Shown here in pieces: positions 38,195 through 50,384 of a stretch of DNA of 64,000 nucleotides. Location of the stretch: assembly GCA_013423325.1 (NCBI GenBank), contig BLJB01000322.1, forward strand, positions 71,792 through 135,791, written 5' to 3'. The DNA comes from Usnea hakonensis. Taxonomy: Eukaryota > Ascomycota > Lecanoromycetes > Lecanorales > Parmeliaceae. The notes beneath the pieces were generated by a model, which was not told where the DNA came from, did no database searches, and was given only the letters and a program-made list of their open reading frames with translations. The position numbers were made by a program, and so were the translations under genes. Position 1 is the first letter of the stretch. Each line of letters opens with the position of its first letter.

Positions 38195-40109
38195 TCAGGT
38201 GGTTCGACTGGCATCTGATCTTGGAAAACCGGGCCATCTCAAGGTAACTTGAAACTTCTGATCTCGACTGTGGTTGAGGCGCAGTACGATGTTTTCACTG
38301 TCGACCTCTCTGACGAATTCTTTAATTTCGCCAGCTTTTAGTGCGTCTACATTGATTGCATTTGCAGGATTCAGATTGTTGTCCTTGTCCGAGGTCCGCG
38401 CAATGGCCACACTTCCTCGAGCAGTGCCCTCAGCCTCGAAGGTCAGGGAGACAGCACCGATTCTCGCCCAAATTGGAGCTGCGGCAGTGAACTCCCTCTG
38501 GGTAGGAAGCTCCCAGGACGCTACGGTGCCCGAAGAGACCGAGCTGTTCCTCTGGTCCATGAGGCCGGCTGCGCAAGTCGGAGGCGGTGTGAGAGCCAAA
38601 GGAGTCTTTGGAGGTAAGAACTCGTCGAGCACATGGGCAATGTTTGGACCAAGACGGCCTTCATCGGATCTTGGTGGATCTTTGGAGGCAACGGAATTTA
38701 CCGTGGAAGGTACGGGCGAGACCTCACGGGCTGGTGGTAAGGTGAGCCAACTTCCCATGGGATGATCACGCTTGTTTAGGCCTTTTCTTGCTGTGACGAG
38801 AGCGGTCTGAAGCTTCTTGTCTACTGTTGCGAGGACACGACGCAGCTTGACGCGCTCACCTGGATCGAAGTCGTCGAGGTCGGGGAAATTCCATCGCTCG
38901 TAAAGGCGCCCGTGGGTCTTTGTGATGAAGAATTGTCTGTGCTCTTGTATGAACAGGTTGCAGAGATAGCAAGCTGATTTGCTGACACCGATGATGCGAG
39001 GCTTTTTGAGGCCGACGTGGGGGATCATGGAGTAGAAGACGAGGATTTGGATCTCAGCGTGGACAAAGCAGCGAGCTTGCTGTCCGTAGGTGAAAGCTAT
39101 ACTTGACGTCTTTGCTTGATAAGGGCAAAGAGCTTTGAGTTGGACATTGGCGAAGATTTTGCCATATTTTCTTGAATCTTCTGTCATAGACACGCACAAT
39201 CCCCAATAACGCCCAATTTTGTCAACTTGTCTGACATGCTTGTCGACATATATCTCGCTTTTGACCACCCCATAGTGTCTCATTGTTTCTTCCAACGTGT
39301 TTGTGCCGGCTGACGTGCCAATCTCATAGCTTTTTTTGACGATTTCACGGAGCAGTTGCCCACACTCGGGGGCACTTCTGCCGCATCTGTCAATCCGTTC
39401 AAGCAGATCGCAGAGATGTCTTATCTTGCTTCGAATCGATATTCTGTCTGCACTCGCGAGTCCTTGGTGTCGTTCGACGCCCATGGCTACCTTCTGAAGT
39501 CCCAGATGAAGGGGCTCGCGGTCCTTAGTACCCTTACGGCTTTGGGGTATGTCCCAATGTACTGATTGAAGCCGGCCGTGGATGCGATTTTGGCTCACAT
39601 TCATGACCAGGTCGAACAACGAATCCCTGCAAATATCCCGAGAAAGTTCTGAGAAACACAATCAGCCAACAGGCAAGTCCAAGGAGTCTCTGCACGCAGA
39701 TACTTCTACTGGAGCACTGGCTAAGCAAGTTAAACATCGCCCTCAGAGTGTCCTCGACGCCTCGTGGTACTGACTGATTGGCTGCGAGTCTAATGATTAA
39801 ACCTCCAGGTTCATACTGCTCCTCGAGGGCGACTGCTGATACCTCTTTCGGTCCTTCTTCAGCGGCTGCAAGGAAAGCAATGTCGTCCGCGAGCCGCTGT
39901 TCAACGTCAAAGGGTAACGTCCACGCGTCATCGTTGCCCTCCCGATGGGCTGCTTGCCAGTGAGTTGCAGAGTGCACTACTGGGTCACTCGGGACCTCAT
40001 TGGACACTCGCTGGAGAGCCACGATGTGATTGCGAAAAGTGTTCCATCCCACTTTCCGCCAAATGGAGTTGCTCAAGCTCGCAGTATCAACGGCCAGTTC
40101 TTCAGGCAT
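38195..40109 (-). CDS. OTT_1508-like deaminase family protein
   Basis: Member of the OTT_1508 branch of the zinc-dependent cytidine deaminase-like fold, found in many copies in filamentous fungi; the substrate is unknown. Exons 39710-40109 and 38195-39648 (intron 39649-39709) give 617 residues. Zinc and catalytic motifs are present: HAE at residues 330-332 (His 330 ligand, Glu 332 proton shuttle) and SACYLC with Cys 360 and Cys 363. The motif context IIGVSKSACYLCNLFI is typical of the family. The N-terminal 300 residues are helical with no named domain, including LADDIAFLAAAEEGPKEVSA. The C-terminal 110 residues look beta-rich after a Pro/Ser linker. No secretion signal is seen. It is unrelated to its neighbours in function as far as I can tell. 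Confidence 0.85.
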
Positions 40110-40534
40110 TTACTTGAGCCTTGAGGTGGGATTAATAGCTACACATGAAAGATTGAATGGCAGGAATCTTTGACGAGATGGAGTTCGGATGGTGAGAAGT
40201 GCACTGCACAGACGATTGATGCACATGAACGATCATGCACATGGCCGTGAGTGGGGCCACAACGGAGCAATCACAATGCAGAAAATGCCTTAGCCAACCG
40301 GCAAAGACCCTGCTTGAAGCAGATAGGAGCATGGTAGCTAGGTACGGTGGAAGCTGATAGTTGCTGTGGAGAACGGATTAAGGGTGCAGAAATATCCTCC
40401 CCTTGCTCCTTTCCCATTTCCCCTCTTTCTGCCAATTCTTATTCATAGCTCCGAATCTAGAGTATACCAAAGCATTTGACAGAGGCCACATCAGAGAATT
40501 AAGGCACCGGAGATATTTTACTCCCTGATCTACT

Positions 40535-40555
40535 ACTGTACTGTACTGTACTGTA
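40535..40555. repeat. (ACTGT)4 microsatellite
   Basis: Four perfect pentamer units, 340 bp upstream of the glycogen phosphorylase start. Confidence 0.8.
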
Positions 40556-40603
40556 TTAAACTGACCCACACCCCACGCTGTAATTTGCAGTTAGAGCCCG
40601 AAG

Positions 40604-40647
40604 AGATGCCCCACGCTTATCGATTGCGTAGCGTTGGTGGGGCATCT
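40604..40647. repeat. Perfect 11-bp inverted repeat
   Basis: Arms AGATGCCCCAC (40604-40614) and GTGGGGCATCT (40637-40647) are exact reverse complements separated by 22 bp. The inner GCT/AGC bases can extend the pairing with a small bulge. Each arm contains a GTGGGG site, so it may be a paired protein-binding site rather than an RNA hairpin. Confidence 0.7.
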
Positions 40648-40878
40648 GTATTAGGTAATCAATCCCTGCAGAGACCCCTGGAAGAGGGACCATAAAAGAG
40701 TAGATTATACCCGCAAACGATCAATTTGCCTTTTTTTTGTTTTGGTTTGGGACTAAACTAACACGGTCTGCTCAACAATTCCGAGTCTTTCCTCTATAAA
40801 GTCCCTTCATTGTCCTGCATCCCTTCCCTTCCTGTAGCACTACTTTTCTCTACCTGCTCCCTTCATACAAACAACACC

Positions 40879-43800
40879 ATGGCTACCCAAACACGTGAGA
40901 GGACATTGTCCACATCCACACCCATCACTGATCTCCAGGGTCCGGTTGGACCCGAGGGCATCTCTCGTCCCAAACACAAGCGCACTGCCACTGGTTTTGG
41001 TGCTGCCGAAATCAAGAATGTCGAAGCAACCATACCCGAGTCTCAGAGAGATTTGTAAGTCCGGAACAGCAAAGACGAACCCTGCTCTTCATTGCTAATG
41101 CTCATCTTAATAGATGGAAGAAACATGTATGCTTGCCCCCACCCTGCCCCTACAAGCCGTTGCTAAAGACTACAAAAGTCAGCCCAAGGCTTCACGACAA
41201 AGGAGGAGTTTGAGGTGCGTAGCAATGGCTCCTGACACCATGTCCAATTGAGTAAAAACTGAGCTCAGCCAGAATGAAACCGTCAGACACGTCGAGACCA
41301 CTCTTGCCCGTTCACTTTTCAATTGTGATGAATTGTGAGTTCGATCAGCTGCCTCATTACGCTCCAAGAAATAAATACTTATACATTACACCAGAGCTGC
41401 CTATTCTGGCGCCTCCCTCGCTTTCCGGGACAGACTTATCATCGAATGGAATAGGACTCAGCAGCGGCAGACGTTTGCAGACCAGAAAAGGGTCTACTGT
41501 AAGGCTTTCGCCTTGGAACTACAAATATGTCGACTGAAACGCTTGCAGATCTCTCCTTGGAGTTCTTGATGGGCAGAGCTTTGGACAATGCTATGCTCAA
41601 CGTTGGCTTGAAGGATGTAGCACGAGGTACATGTATTCTGTCAAAAGTTAGAGAGACGGAACTAACTCGAAATGTAGCTGGCCTCAAAGACCTAGGATTC
41701 CGAATCGAAGATGTCATATCCCAAGAGCATGACGCTGCTCTCGGCAACGGCGGCCTCGGTCGGCTGGCTGCATGTTTCCTTGACAGCATGGCCACCCTGA
41801 ATTATCCTGCCTGGGGATATGGTCTACGTTACAGATATGGTATCTTCAAACAAGAAATTGTAGACGGATACCAGGTAGAGGTCCCAGATTATTGGCTAGA
41901 CTTCAACCCTTGGGAATTCCCCAGGCATGACATTACTGTTGACGTACAATTCTACGGCCATGTCTCTAGGCACCAGTATGTTGATCGCGCAAACCCAATG
42001 TATGGTACTAATAAGCGTGCAGAGATGAAGACGGCAAGAACATTGCAGTCTGGGAGGGTGGCGAAATCGTCGATGCAGTCGCTTACGACGTCCCAATTCC
42101 AGGTTATCAGACTCCAACAACGAACAACCTCCGCTTGTGGTCTTCCAAAGCTTCCAAAGGCGAATTTGACTTTCAAAAGTTCAACTCCGGCGAATACGAA
42201 GCCTCTGTAGGTGATCAGCAGCGCGCAGAAACAATTTCTGCCGTACTGTACCCCAATGACAATTTGGAGCGCGGCAAGGAGCTACGTCTGAAGCAACAAT
42301 ACTTCTGGTGCGCTGCTTCGCTCTACGACATAGTCCGTCGTTTCAAGAAGTCAAAGAAAGAATGGTCGGCTTTCCCAGACATGGTGGCCATCCAACTAAA
42401 CGATACTCATCCTACACTCGCTATCGTCGAGTTGCAGCGTATTCTGGTCGACTTGGAGGGACTTAACTGGGCTGAAGCCTGGGACATTGTCCAGAAAACC
42501 TTCAGCTACGCTAACCACACGGTAATGCCTGAGGCTCTGGAAAAGTGGTCTGTCCCCGTGATGCAGAATCTGCTCCCAAGACATCTACAAATCATTTACG
42601 AGGTTAACGCACAATTCCTCCAAATGGTAGAGAAGCGCTTCCCCAAGGACCGCGACATGCTCAGGCGTGTTTCGATAATCGAAGAATCCCAGCCAAAGAT
42701 GGTCCGAATGGCTTTCCTTGCGACCATCGGAAGTCAAAAGGTCAATGGCGTAGCTGAGCTTCATTCGGACCTTATTAAAACGACAATCTTCAAAGATTTT
42801 GTCCAAATCTATGGACCCGACAAATTCACAAATGTGACTAACGGCATCACCCCCCGAAGGTGGCTCCACCAAGCTAATCCTAGGCTCTCGGAATTGATCG
42901 CTTCAAAGCTGGGGGGTTACGAGTTCCTGACCGACTTAACCAAGCTGAACAAGCTCGAACATTTCATCGACGATAAGGACTTCAAGAAAGAATGGCAGGA
43001 GATCAAGTATGCCAACAAAGTCCGGTTGGCGCAGCACATCGTGAACACGACGGGCGTTCGCGTAAATCCGAAAGCGCTCTTTGATATTCAAGTCAAACGT
43101 ATACACGAATACAAGCGACAACAACTGAACATCCTTGGTGTCATTCACCGATACCTGACGATCAAGGCAATGAGTGCGGATGAGCGTAAAAAGCTTGCAC
43201 CTCGTGTATCGATTTTCGGAGGCAAAGCCGCTCCAGGATACTGGATGGCCAAGACTGTCATCCATCTGGTTTGCAGCGTTGGCGAAGTTGTGAACAATGA
43301 CAAAGACGTCGGGGACCTATTGAAGGTCATCTACATTGAGGACTACAATGTTAGCAAAGCCGAAATCATCACACCAGCCTCGGACATCAGCGAGCATATC
43401 TCCACCGCAGGTACGGAAGCCAGTGGAACCAGCAACATGAAGTTTGTCTTGAACGGCGGGTTAATTATCGGTACTTGTGACGGAGCCAACATCGAAATCA
43501 CTCGCGAAGTCGGTGAATCCAACATCTTCCTCTTCGGTAACCTCGCCGAGGACGTCGAGGATCTCCGTCACGCCCACACATATGGCAACTTCAAGCTCGA
43601 CGATGACCTCGCCAAAGTGTTTGACGCAATCAAAGGTGGCAAATTCGGTGACGCGAACCGCTTCAGCGCGCTCTGCAACTCCATCATCGATCAGGGCGAC
43701 TACTATCTCGTTTCGGACGACTTCAACAGCTACATCAAGACGCAGGCGCTCGTGGACGAGGCGTACAAGGACCAGGACGCGTGGCTGGAGAAGTGCATCA

Positions 43801-43910
43801 CTAGCGTTAGCCGGATGGGGTTCTTCAGCAGTGATAGGTGTATTCAGGAGTACGCCGATATGATTTGGAACATCGAGCCACTCGTTCCGGAGCAGAGGAA
43901 TGGCAAGTAG
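40879..43910 (+). CDS. gph1: Glycogen phosphorylase
   Basis: Releases glucose-1-phosphate from glycogen in the cytosol, using pyridoxal phosphate (PLP). Seven exons: 40879-41054, 41114-41126, 41180-41215, 41273-41334, 41395-41498, 41549-41975 and 42023-43910. Exon 2 is a 13-nt microexon. The product is 901 residues, the normal fungal length. The N-terminal half carries YLSLEFLMGRAL and the catalytic-site region NGGLGRLAACF. The C-terminal half has the PLP-binding EASGTSNMKF with Lys at about residue 745, followed by LNGGLIIGTCDGANIE. Intron 41976-42022 has a textbook TACTAAT branch site and must be removed to keep frame. The N-terminal Ser/Thr-rich segment may hold the regulatory phosphorylation site. 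The promoter shows CreA-type motifs. Confidence 0.97.
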
Positions 43911-44251
43911 ATTGATTGTGTGCGGTTGCATGAGGGTATGAGCTACATTCGACGCGGCGATAAAAAGCGGGGAAATCATAGAGGATAAATTTCAAATCTA
44001 GTAATACGTATGCGATAGACATCTTTGTTTCTTCAAAACCTTAGTTTAAATCTAGGCATCTTCTGATAAATCTTCCATTTGATCATTTTCTACCAAAAAG
44101 GTGGTGATACGCGATGACTGAAGTCTTCCCAATCCATAAACCAAACAATAATGTACCAAAAAAAGCAAGTACGCTTCCAAAATCCCTCCAGTCCGTCCCA
44201 ATCAGACACGGTTCCCCCCCCATCCCTCCCCACCTTCCTCACAAAATCTTT
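43911..44251. other. Convergent intergenic stretch
   Basis: 341 bp between the 3' ends of glycogen phosphorylase and the thiamine-diphosphate enzyme. Nothing further is seen. Confidence 0.4.
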
Positions 44252-46220
44252 CTACCCAACAAGAGCATGCTTCCCAGGCCCCGGATGCGGCCCGTCCAAA
44301 TGCGCATCCAGCACAGCCCCAACCCCCCCCTTCACCGCCTCAATGGCCTTGGGCAGCAACTCATCGAGCTCCTTCACCGTACCGGCCCGTCCGGCCCACA
44401 AGTTACCGCCGGCCGCCGCCTTGGCTATGCCTGCGTAGTCGGGCGACGGCGCGAAGGAAATGTTGAGGTCTTCGTTGCTGACTTTTGAGCCCATGCCGTC
44501 GGGGTGGACGAGGAGGAGGGAGCGCTTGGGTGCGTGCCAACCTGCGAGGACGCGTTAGTCGGGTTAGTTGTACGCATCATGGATGGCTCGAGCAGCGTCA
44601 AGGCTGTAGAATTTGACGAGGAAAGGCTTACCTTGGTTGTTGAGCACGATGGTCAGAACTGGTAGCTTATACCGCTGACTGATCCAATACACGGACCCTG
44701 GTACGCTGAACAGGTATGTCCCGTCGCCGACAATCTGGCATACAAATCTCGTATCGCCCACCGCGAGTTTGATTCCAAGTGCTCCACCTCCTGACCAGCC
44801 TAGACCACCACCGCCACAGTTGATCCACGTGCCTGGGATACGGGGCTGGACTTGATCCGCAACAAAGACGGTCGAGGTTACCGCCTCAATGGCGAAGATG
44901 GTGTCTTCGGGTACTGCTCTCCGAATGGCGGCCGTGAGGTAAGAGATATTGTATTTGCCGTCGTTACTTGGTTGGGCCAGCTCTTGGATGTTACTTCGTC
45001 GCTTGGAATATATCTCTGCTAGCTTTTCCCATCGGTCTGAATAGCTTTCGACTTTCTTCGACAGCGTTTCATTGTTGCTTATGTACTCATTCAATTGCTT
45101 TATGGCCGTGCAGGCATCTGTTTTGTACCTTGCCTCCACTGGATAGTAAAAGACCGGCATCTGTTGCTTCAATGGATCAACATCTAGGTGGTATATTCGG
45201 GTAGAGTCTTGCGGCTTGCACAAAGCTGGTATATATGGGACGTCACAATCAACGAGCAGTATCACATCTGCCGTCTTGACGCTGTCGTCGACTCCGTATT
45301 TCAATCCAACGCTGGCCCTATGATTCGAAGGGAAGCACATGTCCGAGCCTCCCGTATCTAATACCCTTAAGCCCTTTACTGATTCCGCCAACTTCACCAG
45401 CTCCCCCGCGGCAGCATGGTTCCTTCCTGAATATCCCGTTATAAGTAACGGCTCTCTCGCCTCGACCAAAGTCTTGGCGATAGTCTCCACTGCGACCTCC
45501 GGTAATGCCGCTGGTCCTACAGGCTCCCAGTGCTCTGGCTTCAGGCTGTATTGAGGGATCTCTTCCTCCATTGCCTCTCTCGACCCAACAAGGTAAACAG
45601 GCCCCATAGGTGCTGTCTTCGCAAATTGCAGCGCTCTCCCAACCATCTGCTTGACATTGACCCCCCTCTTGATCTCTCCCGTATATCGGCAATATTGCCC
45701 TAGGATTTGCTTCTGATCGGGCACATCTTGTATCCAATGGATGTACTCGGTACGGCTGCCCCTCAGCTCTCCGTCACAAGTGTAAGGGGACAGTCCAGCA
45801 AAGATAAGCACCGGTGCCCGGCCACAGGACGCGTTGTGCACAGCAGCTCCTAGACCTTGGGTGCCAACGTCAACATGTACTATTACGCATTGGGGTTTGC
45901 CCGTGACGCGGGCATAACCATCGGCCATGGAGAGGGCGACCATTTCATTGGGGCATGTTATGATGCGAGGGAATTGGCCCTTCTTTTCAATCTGGCCCTT
46001 GGTGATAGCTTCGATGATGGAGGGATGGTCGGAGCCGAGATTGACGAAGCAATAGGTGACGCCCAATTCCCAGAGCGCCTCAAAGAAGGCATCACTTGCT
46101 GTATACCTGGACGTCTACATCAGCCAAGCGAATATCAAAGGCTCTGACGTAGGTACTCAGTCTGCACAACGGGTAGAGTGGGGAACTCACATCTTTGACC
46201 GAATCGTGTGCTTTGCTCAT
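44252..46220 (-). CDS. Thiamine diphosphate-dependent enzyme (acetolactate synthase/benzoylformate decarboxylase-like)
   Basis: ThDP enzyme that would decarboxylate or ligate a 2-keto acid; the exact substrate cannot be read. Exons 46191-46220, 44632-46114 and 44252-44541 give 600 residues. Exon 1 encodes only ten residues (MSKAHDSVKD). The conserved activating Glu is in CPNEMVALSMADGYARVTG (Glu 67). The ThDP motif begins GDG at 473-475 and closes with NN at 502-503. The central domain is less conserved, which argues against a biosynthetic, FAD-binding acetolactate synthase; no mitochondrial presequence is evident. The family is common in ascomycetes as a catabolic or secondary-metabolism enzyme. 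Confidence 0.87.
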
Positions 46221-46877
46221 TCACGGAGGCCAGCAGATGAAAGCAGAGAGGACTCGATGAGTGGCTCTACCGGAGAAATAGGAGCCGAAGCATACCTTAG
46301 GAAAACAGCTGCTGTTGGCTCGGATCATTTTGGTAGCTAGTGCTGAGATGAAGCATTTAATTCACTGTAGTGGCCTGCAGCTTCCCACGCTTGCATGGAA
46401 TGACGGCTATCTCGGATTCGGATTCGGGTTCGGGTTCGGATTATGATTCGAACTCGATATGGATTCTGATTTTAAAAGACTGTGCCATAGAATGCACCGC
46501 AACTTGAAAACGTGAGGCATCACTATAGATGTACTATCGAGTAATGATATCTTGATTGCCATTCGCCGCATTCTATCTATGCTATCTGGCTCGCAACCCG
46601 GCCATACTAAGAGGGACGAACATTTTATGACATGATCCGAAAATGGAGCAAGGGTATTCCCATCCTGCAAATAGCCAATAATGCGCCGTGGATACAACAG
46701 ATTTGCATTGTGCCATAATGTTGAAGAGAGAAAGCTCAAGAGCGCCTTGCCGGTTCTACTCACTCGCTTCGTGGGGTATCTGTTTGCGCAGATGGTATCG
46801 TGTCATAGCCAGTCGTGACAAAGAAACTGATAAAAGCAGTGCAAGCCGATAGAAAGCGGCGGGTATTCAGGTGATCT
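46221..46877. other. Intergenic stretch
   Basis: 657 bp holding the promoter of the ThDP enzyme and the 3' flank of the KH protein. It includes a degenerate hexamer repeat at 46414-46449. No supported gene. Confidence 0.4.
46414..46449. repeat. Degenerate GGATTC/GGGTTC hexamer array
   Basis: Six tandem hexamers (GGATTC, GGATTC, GGGTTC, GGGTTC, GGATTA, TGATTC). They are short, intergenic and not telomeric in sequence. Confidence 0.7.
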
Positions 46878-49800
46878 TTAACGAGGTGGCCCAATAGGGG
46901 CCGGGTATCCATTAATAGAATGAGAAGTGCTTGGACGTCCACTGTCAAAGGAGGCGTGTTTGTCATGTCGTGGTGTTATATCACCCGGTGCGGCACTGAA
47001 CGAAAGTTTCTGTTCAGATTTGTTCTCGAAGCGCATTGGCCAGCCATTGTGACCTTCTTCTTCAGGAAGATTGACACCGCTATCATTCCAGGGGTTACGA
47101 TAGCCACTGTCGCGCGACTCCATTGACACGAGAGATGCGCGGGAGGCGTTGGAAGAAGCGTGCTTAAAAAAGGAGCCGGGAGAGCCGGATTGATTTTTGC
47201 GGCGATCCAGGAAGGAGGAGATGGAGGAAATGCTGCCCGGCTTACGGATCTTCCCAAAGAGAGAGCCGCGCTCACTAGCATCGTCGGGGAATGTAGATCG
47301 GGTGGGAGAGTCGGTCCCCAGTGGTGCAGGGGCATTTTGAAGCAGCTTGGAGTCAAAGAAAGGCAGAGAGTCTTCAAATGAGTCGGATTTTGGTCTAGGT
47401 ATGGCACCTTTGACAGTTGTTGCGTCTAAGCCATAGGGTATGAGCCGAGAAACCAAAAAGTCAATGGCATCTTTCAGACCACCGGCATTATTACGGGTGT
47501 ACTCGAGAAGGAGCCTTGCTTCGCTGGCCTCCGTGTCTTCTACAGGCTTAGAGTCGTTGCCGACACTTAGAATGACTTCATACTGAGCCTTCAGCGTTTG
47601 CCGTACTTCGACCTGGAATTCACTAGACTTGAAGAAATCTCGAAGTTGAAGAGACGCAGGAATGGTGATTTCGTGGCTCTCGGGAACCATGCCCTGGACA
47701 TCGTCAGCATCCGTAAATGCGAAAAGATTGAAGAGGCACGAACCAGAAATTCATCAACGGCTTGGGGAACTTGATATTCGGGGCCAGATATGGTGACTAC
47801 ATCGCTCGCCGTCTCAGTGCTGGGAAAGTCGATTTTGCAATTCCACTTCTTCTCGAGCTCGTCGATCTTATGCATGCGGGCAATAAGTTCTCTATGGTAC
47901 AAGCGATTGATCACGACAGTCTCAGAGACAAATTCAGCGTCCTTCACAGCACATCAGACATGTCAGTCTGGTCTTTGTGGCTCATATGGAGAGCCAGAGA
48001 ATTCCTCTTCTGGATCTTCGGGTTCACCTACCACTTTCTCAACCATGTCCATGATCTCCTGCTTGACCAGATCCAAGCTCTGGGCATTACGTGCAGGCGT
48101 GCGGCAAATGACATTGTCAATCTTGATATCGTCGTCCTCCTTGCCAATACCACCGCGGTCCATGGCGTTGGAGAACTTGACAAAGACAGAGTATTTCTTC
48201 ATTATGCGTTGAATGTGCTGACCTCCTATTCCGATAATACGCTTATGGTATTGATCAGGTACGTGGAATGAGATTGAAGCAGGCATCTCTTGTTCAACGA
48301 GGTCAAGACCGTTCTTGGTGGCATCGTATTGCGCTCCACAAACGTCGATATAGAAATTGTACTCGTTAAAGCCATCAAAAATGATCTGGACATTACCTGC
48401 AACATTGTCAGTGTCTGCTGTAGGGGCTATCAGAGAAGGATTTCCATATTTCGTACTTTGTCCCATAATCTTGTTGATCTTGCCATTCTTCTTTCCACTG
48501 ACAAACTCCTTGTGTTCATTTGCGAGCTCAATTTTGACGCGAATCTGGTACTGAGCTCGCTTGACGAAAGGTATTTCATGAATGACCATCATGGCGGCCT
48601 TGACCGAATCATCGGATCCGTTGATGTTGAATGTGAGCTTCTCGAAGCAAACATCAGACCCAGAATTTGTGCAGATATCCGAGAGCATTATCCGTATGTC
48701 AGCTGGCGATGGCGCCCTCATGGATTGTGCCGAGTCGTGTAGCATCAGCCACCATGATGCACTGTAAAATTGGCCGGCCTGAGCAGGTTAGTATACGACG
48801 CCCATGAGACTTTGCAAAGAAGAAATCTTTACCAATGCCATGATTTCCCGCACGGTGCGTTCCACGTGCAAAATCTCTGTGCCTTGGACCCGAATCAAAC
48901 CACGCTGGCTACCGAGCTGTGGGAACAATACATAGGATCCATTTGTCTCCATGACCTTGCGGACCTTGTCGAGTCGGTCAAGTATTATGCTATCAATCTT
49001 GTGTGCCGACACCATCACGTCCTTGACATAGCACTTGGTATTTAGGACGAGTTCTCGAAGTTTCTTCTTTGCATGGTTGATGCAATCTTGGGTTTCTCCG
49101 GTAATGAACACTTCGTCTTCACCTCTTCGGTATGCTCCCTGTGGCGTGTACCCAAAGACACGGGGGAATGGGGGCGGGAAATATATAGCGGTGTTGGTGG
49201 AAGCTTCGATAAGGCGAATATTTTTGCGAGTTCGGCCACATATAATTGTATGTAGAGATAGCTCGAGCTTCAATAGATCGACGGTTCGGTGCAGCTGCTC
49301 AGCAGTCAGCAAGTGTTCTCATTTCACGCAGGTTTGTAGCTTACCACTCTGTCAATCATAATGAGCACCCTTGTCTTTGCAAACTCCGAGCTCTCTGGAT
49401 CGCCGTAAACTGAGATGCGTAGTCTTTGGTCAAAACGCTGATCACTCCCATTGCCATAGCTTGAAGCGGGACCTTCAGGATCGTTGTGCTTCGGGTTCAA
49501 TAGGAATATATCAGTGCCAGTAAATTTGGCAACCTCGTCAAGATATTGGAGGACCTCGGCTCTGACGCCATTCATATCCTGAGTGATGACGAGGTTGGTA
49601 TCGATGTCGACTATGGCACATCTCTGTGATACTGTCAGCATCGACGATACTCTGCACGGCTGAAGATGGATAGTCTACCAATGCGATTGGCGTATCATTC
49701 AATATCTTGGCTCGCATCTTGTGCACCGTCTCGTTGTCCCCGGAGATACAGACGTTGGTCACAAGACCCTTGAGAGGCCTGCGTTGCAACGCCGGTATCG

Positions 49801-50215
49801 GCTTTGGCTCGGAAGAGGTGACTGTGGCCTCGAGTCGCCCTTGGCTTCCCTCGTTCAAGACTCGGCAAGAGCGTCTCAGCTGCTCAACGTTGTAATGGTG
49901 CACTGGCAGCTTGTGTATTGGAGTTCCCTCTTCCGTGCCCTCCGGGAAGGTCCATCTTTCCAGAGCTTTGGGACTCGCATGGAGGACTTCTTCGACATCG
50001 GGGCCATTCAAGTTAGAAGAAAATGGGACGTTGAAGGAGAGATTGACCATGGTATCAGCCGGGGTAAGAGGTGATATGGGGGAGCCATTCATGGGTCGTT
50101 TGATGGGCTGGGCGATGGGAAGGTCCATGGGATTCGGCCTCGACATGAGGCCGGCCGGGGTCATCTTTTCCAAGCCATGACGAGCTTGACCGGTGATGTT
50201 GCTGAACCTTTGCAT
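46878..50215 (-). CDS. Multi-KH-domain RNA-binding protein
   Basis: Cytosolic RNA-binding protein of the vigilin/Bicaudal-C general type; targets are unknown. Seven exons (minus): 49679-50215, 49345-49623, 48833-49294, 48457-48778, 48032-48396, 47744-47941 and 46878-47693, giving 992 residues. Several KH repeats are visible. One holds ICGRTRKNIRLIEAST near residue 290. One has a canonical GxxG loop in RIIGIGGQHIQRIM near 590. A more degenerate one reads ARMHKIDELEKKWNCKIDFPS after exon 6 begins. The N- and C-terminal tails are Ser/Pro-rich and likely disordered. Intron 48397-48456 is 60 nt with no stop, so its retention would insert 20 residues in frame. The start of exon 3 could alternatively be 49297. 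Confidence 0.88.
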
Positions 50216-50329
50216 GGTGCACCTCTCTACCTCCCCTCACGGTGCCGATGCTGTTGAGGGAGGACAAGGAATCTAGCATTTGCTGCGGCTAAGCTTGAAG
50301 TGCAGCACTTGGATGGGTTAAGGAAGTAG

Positions 50330-50384
50330 TGGGAAAAGAGAGGAGAGGGAGAGGGAGAGGACAAGGGAGAGGGAGAGGGATGAT
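50330..50384. repeat. Purine-rich GGGAGA tract
   Basis: Almost pure G/A on the plus strand with imperfect GGGAGA units, 115-170 bp upstream of the KH gene start. On the coding strand it is a C/T-rich promoter tract. Confidence 0.6.

Larger units (their letters stand above)
40110..40878. promoter_or_regulatory. Upstream region of glycogen phosphorylase with CreA-type sites and an inverted repeat
   Basis: 769 bp shared by two divergent genes. Three sites match the carbon catabolite repressor consensus SYGGRG as GTGGGG: 40571-40576 and 40609-40614 on the minus strand, and 40637-40642 on the plus strand. The latter two are the cores of a perfect 11-bp inverted repeat, 40604-40614 and 40637-40647. 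An (ACTGT)4 run lies at 40535-40555 and a T-run near 40731-40738. Regulation by CreA is inference from the motif only. Confidence 0.5.

Noticed and set aside
46414..46449. Possible interstitial telomere repeat
   Set aside because: The units are GGATTC/GGGTTC hexamers, not TTAGGG, and the array is only six units.
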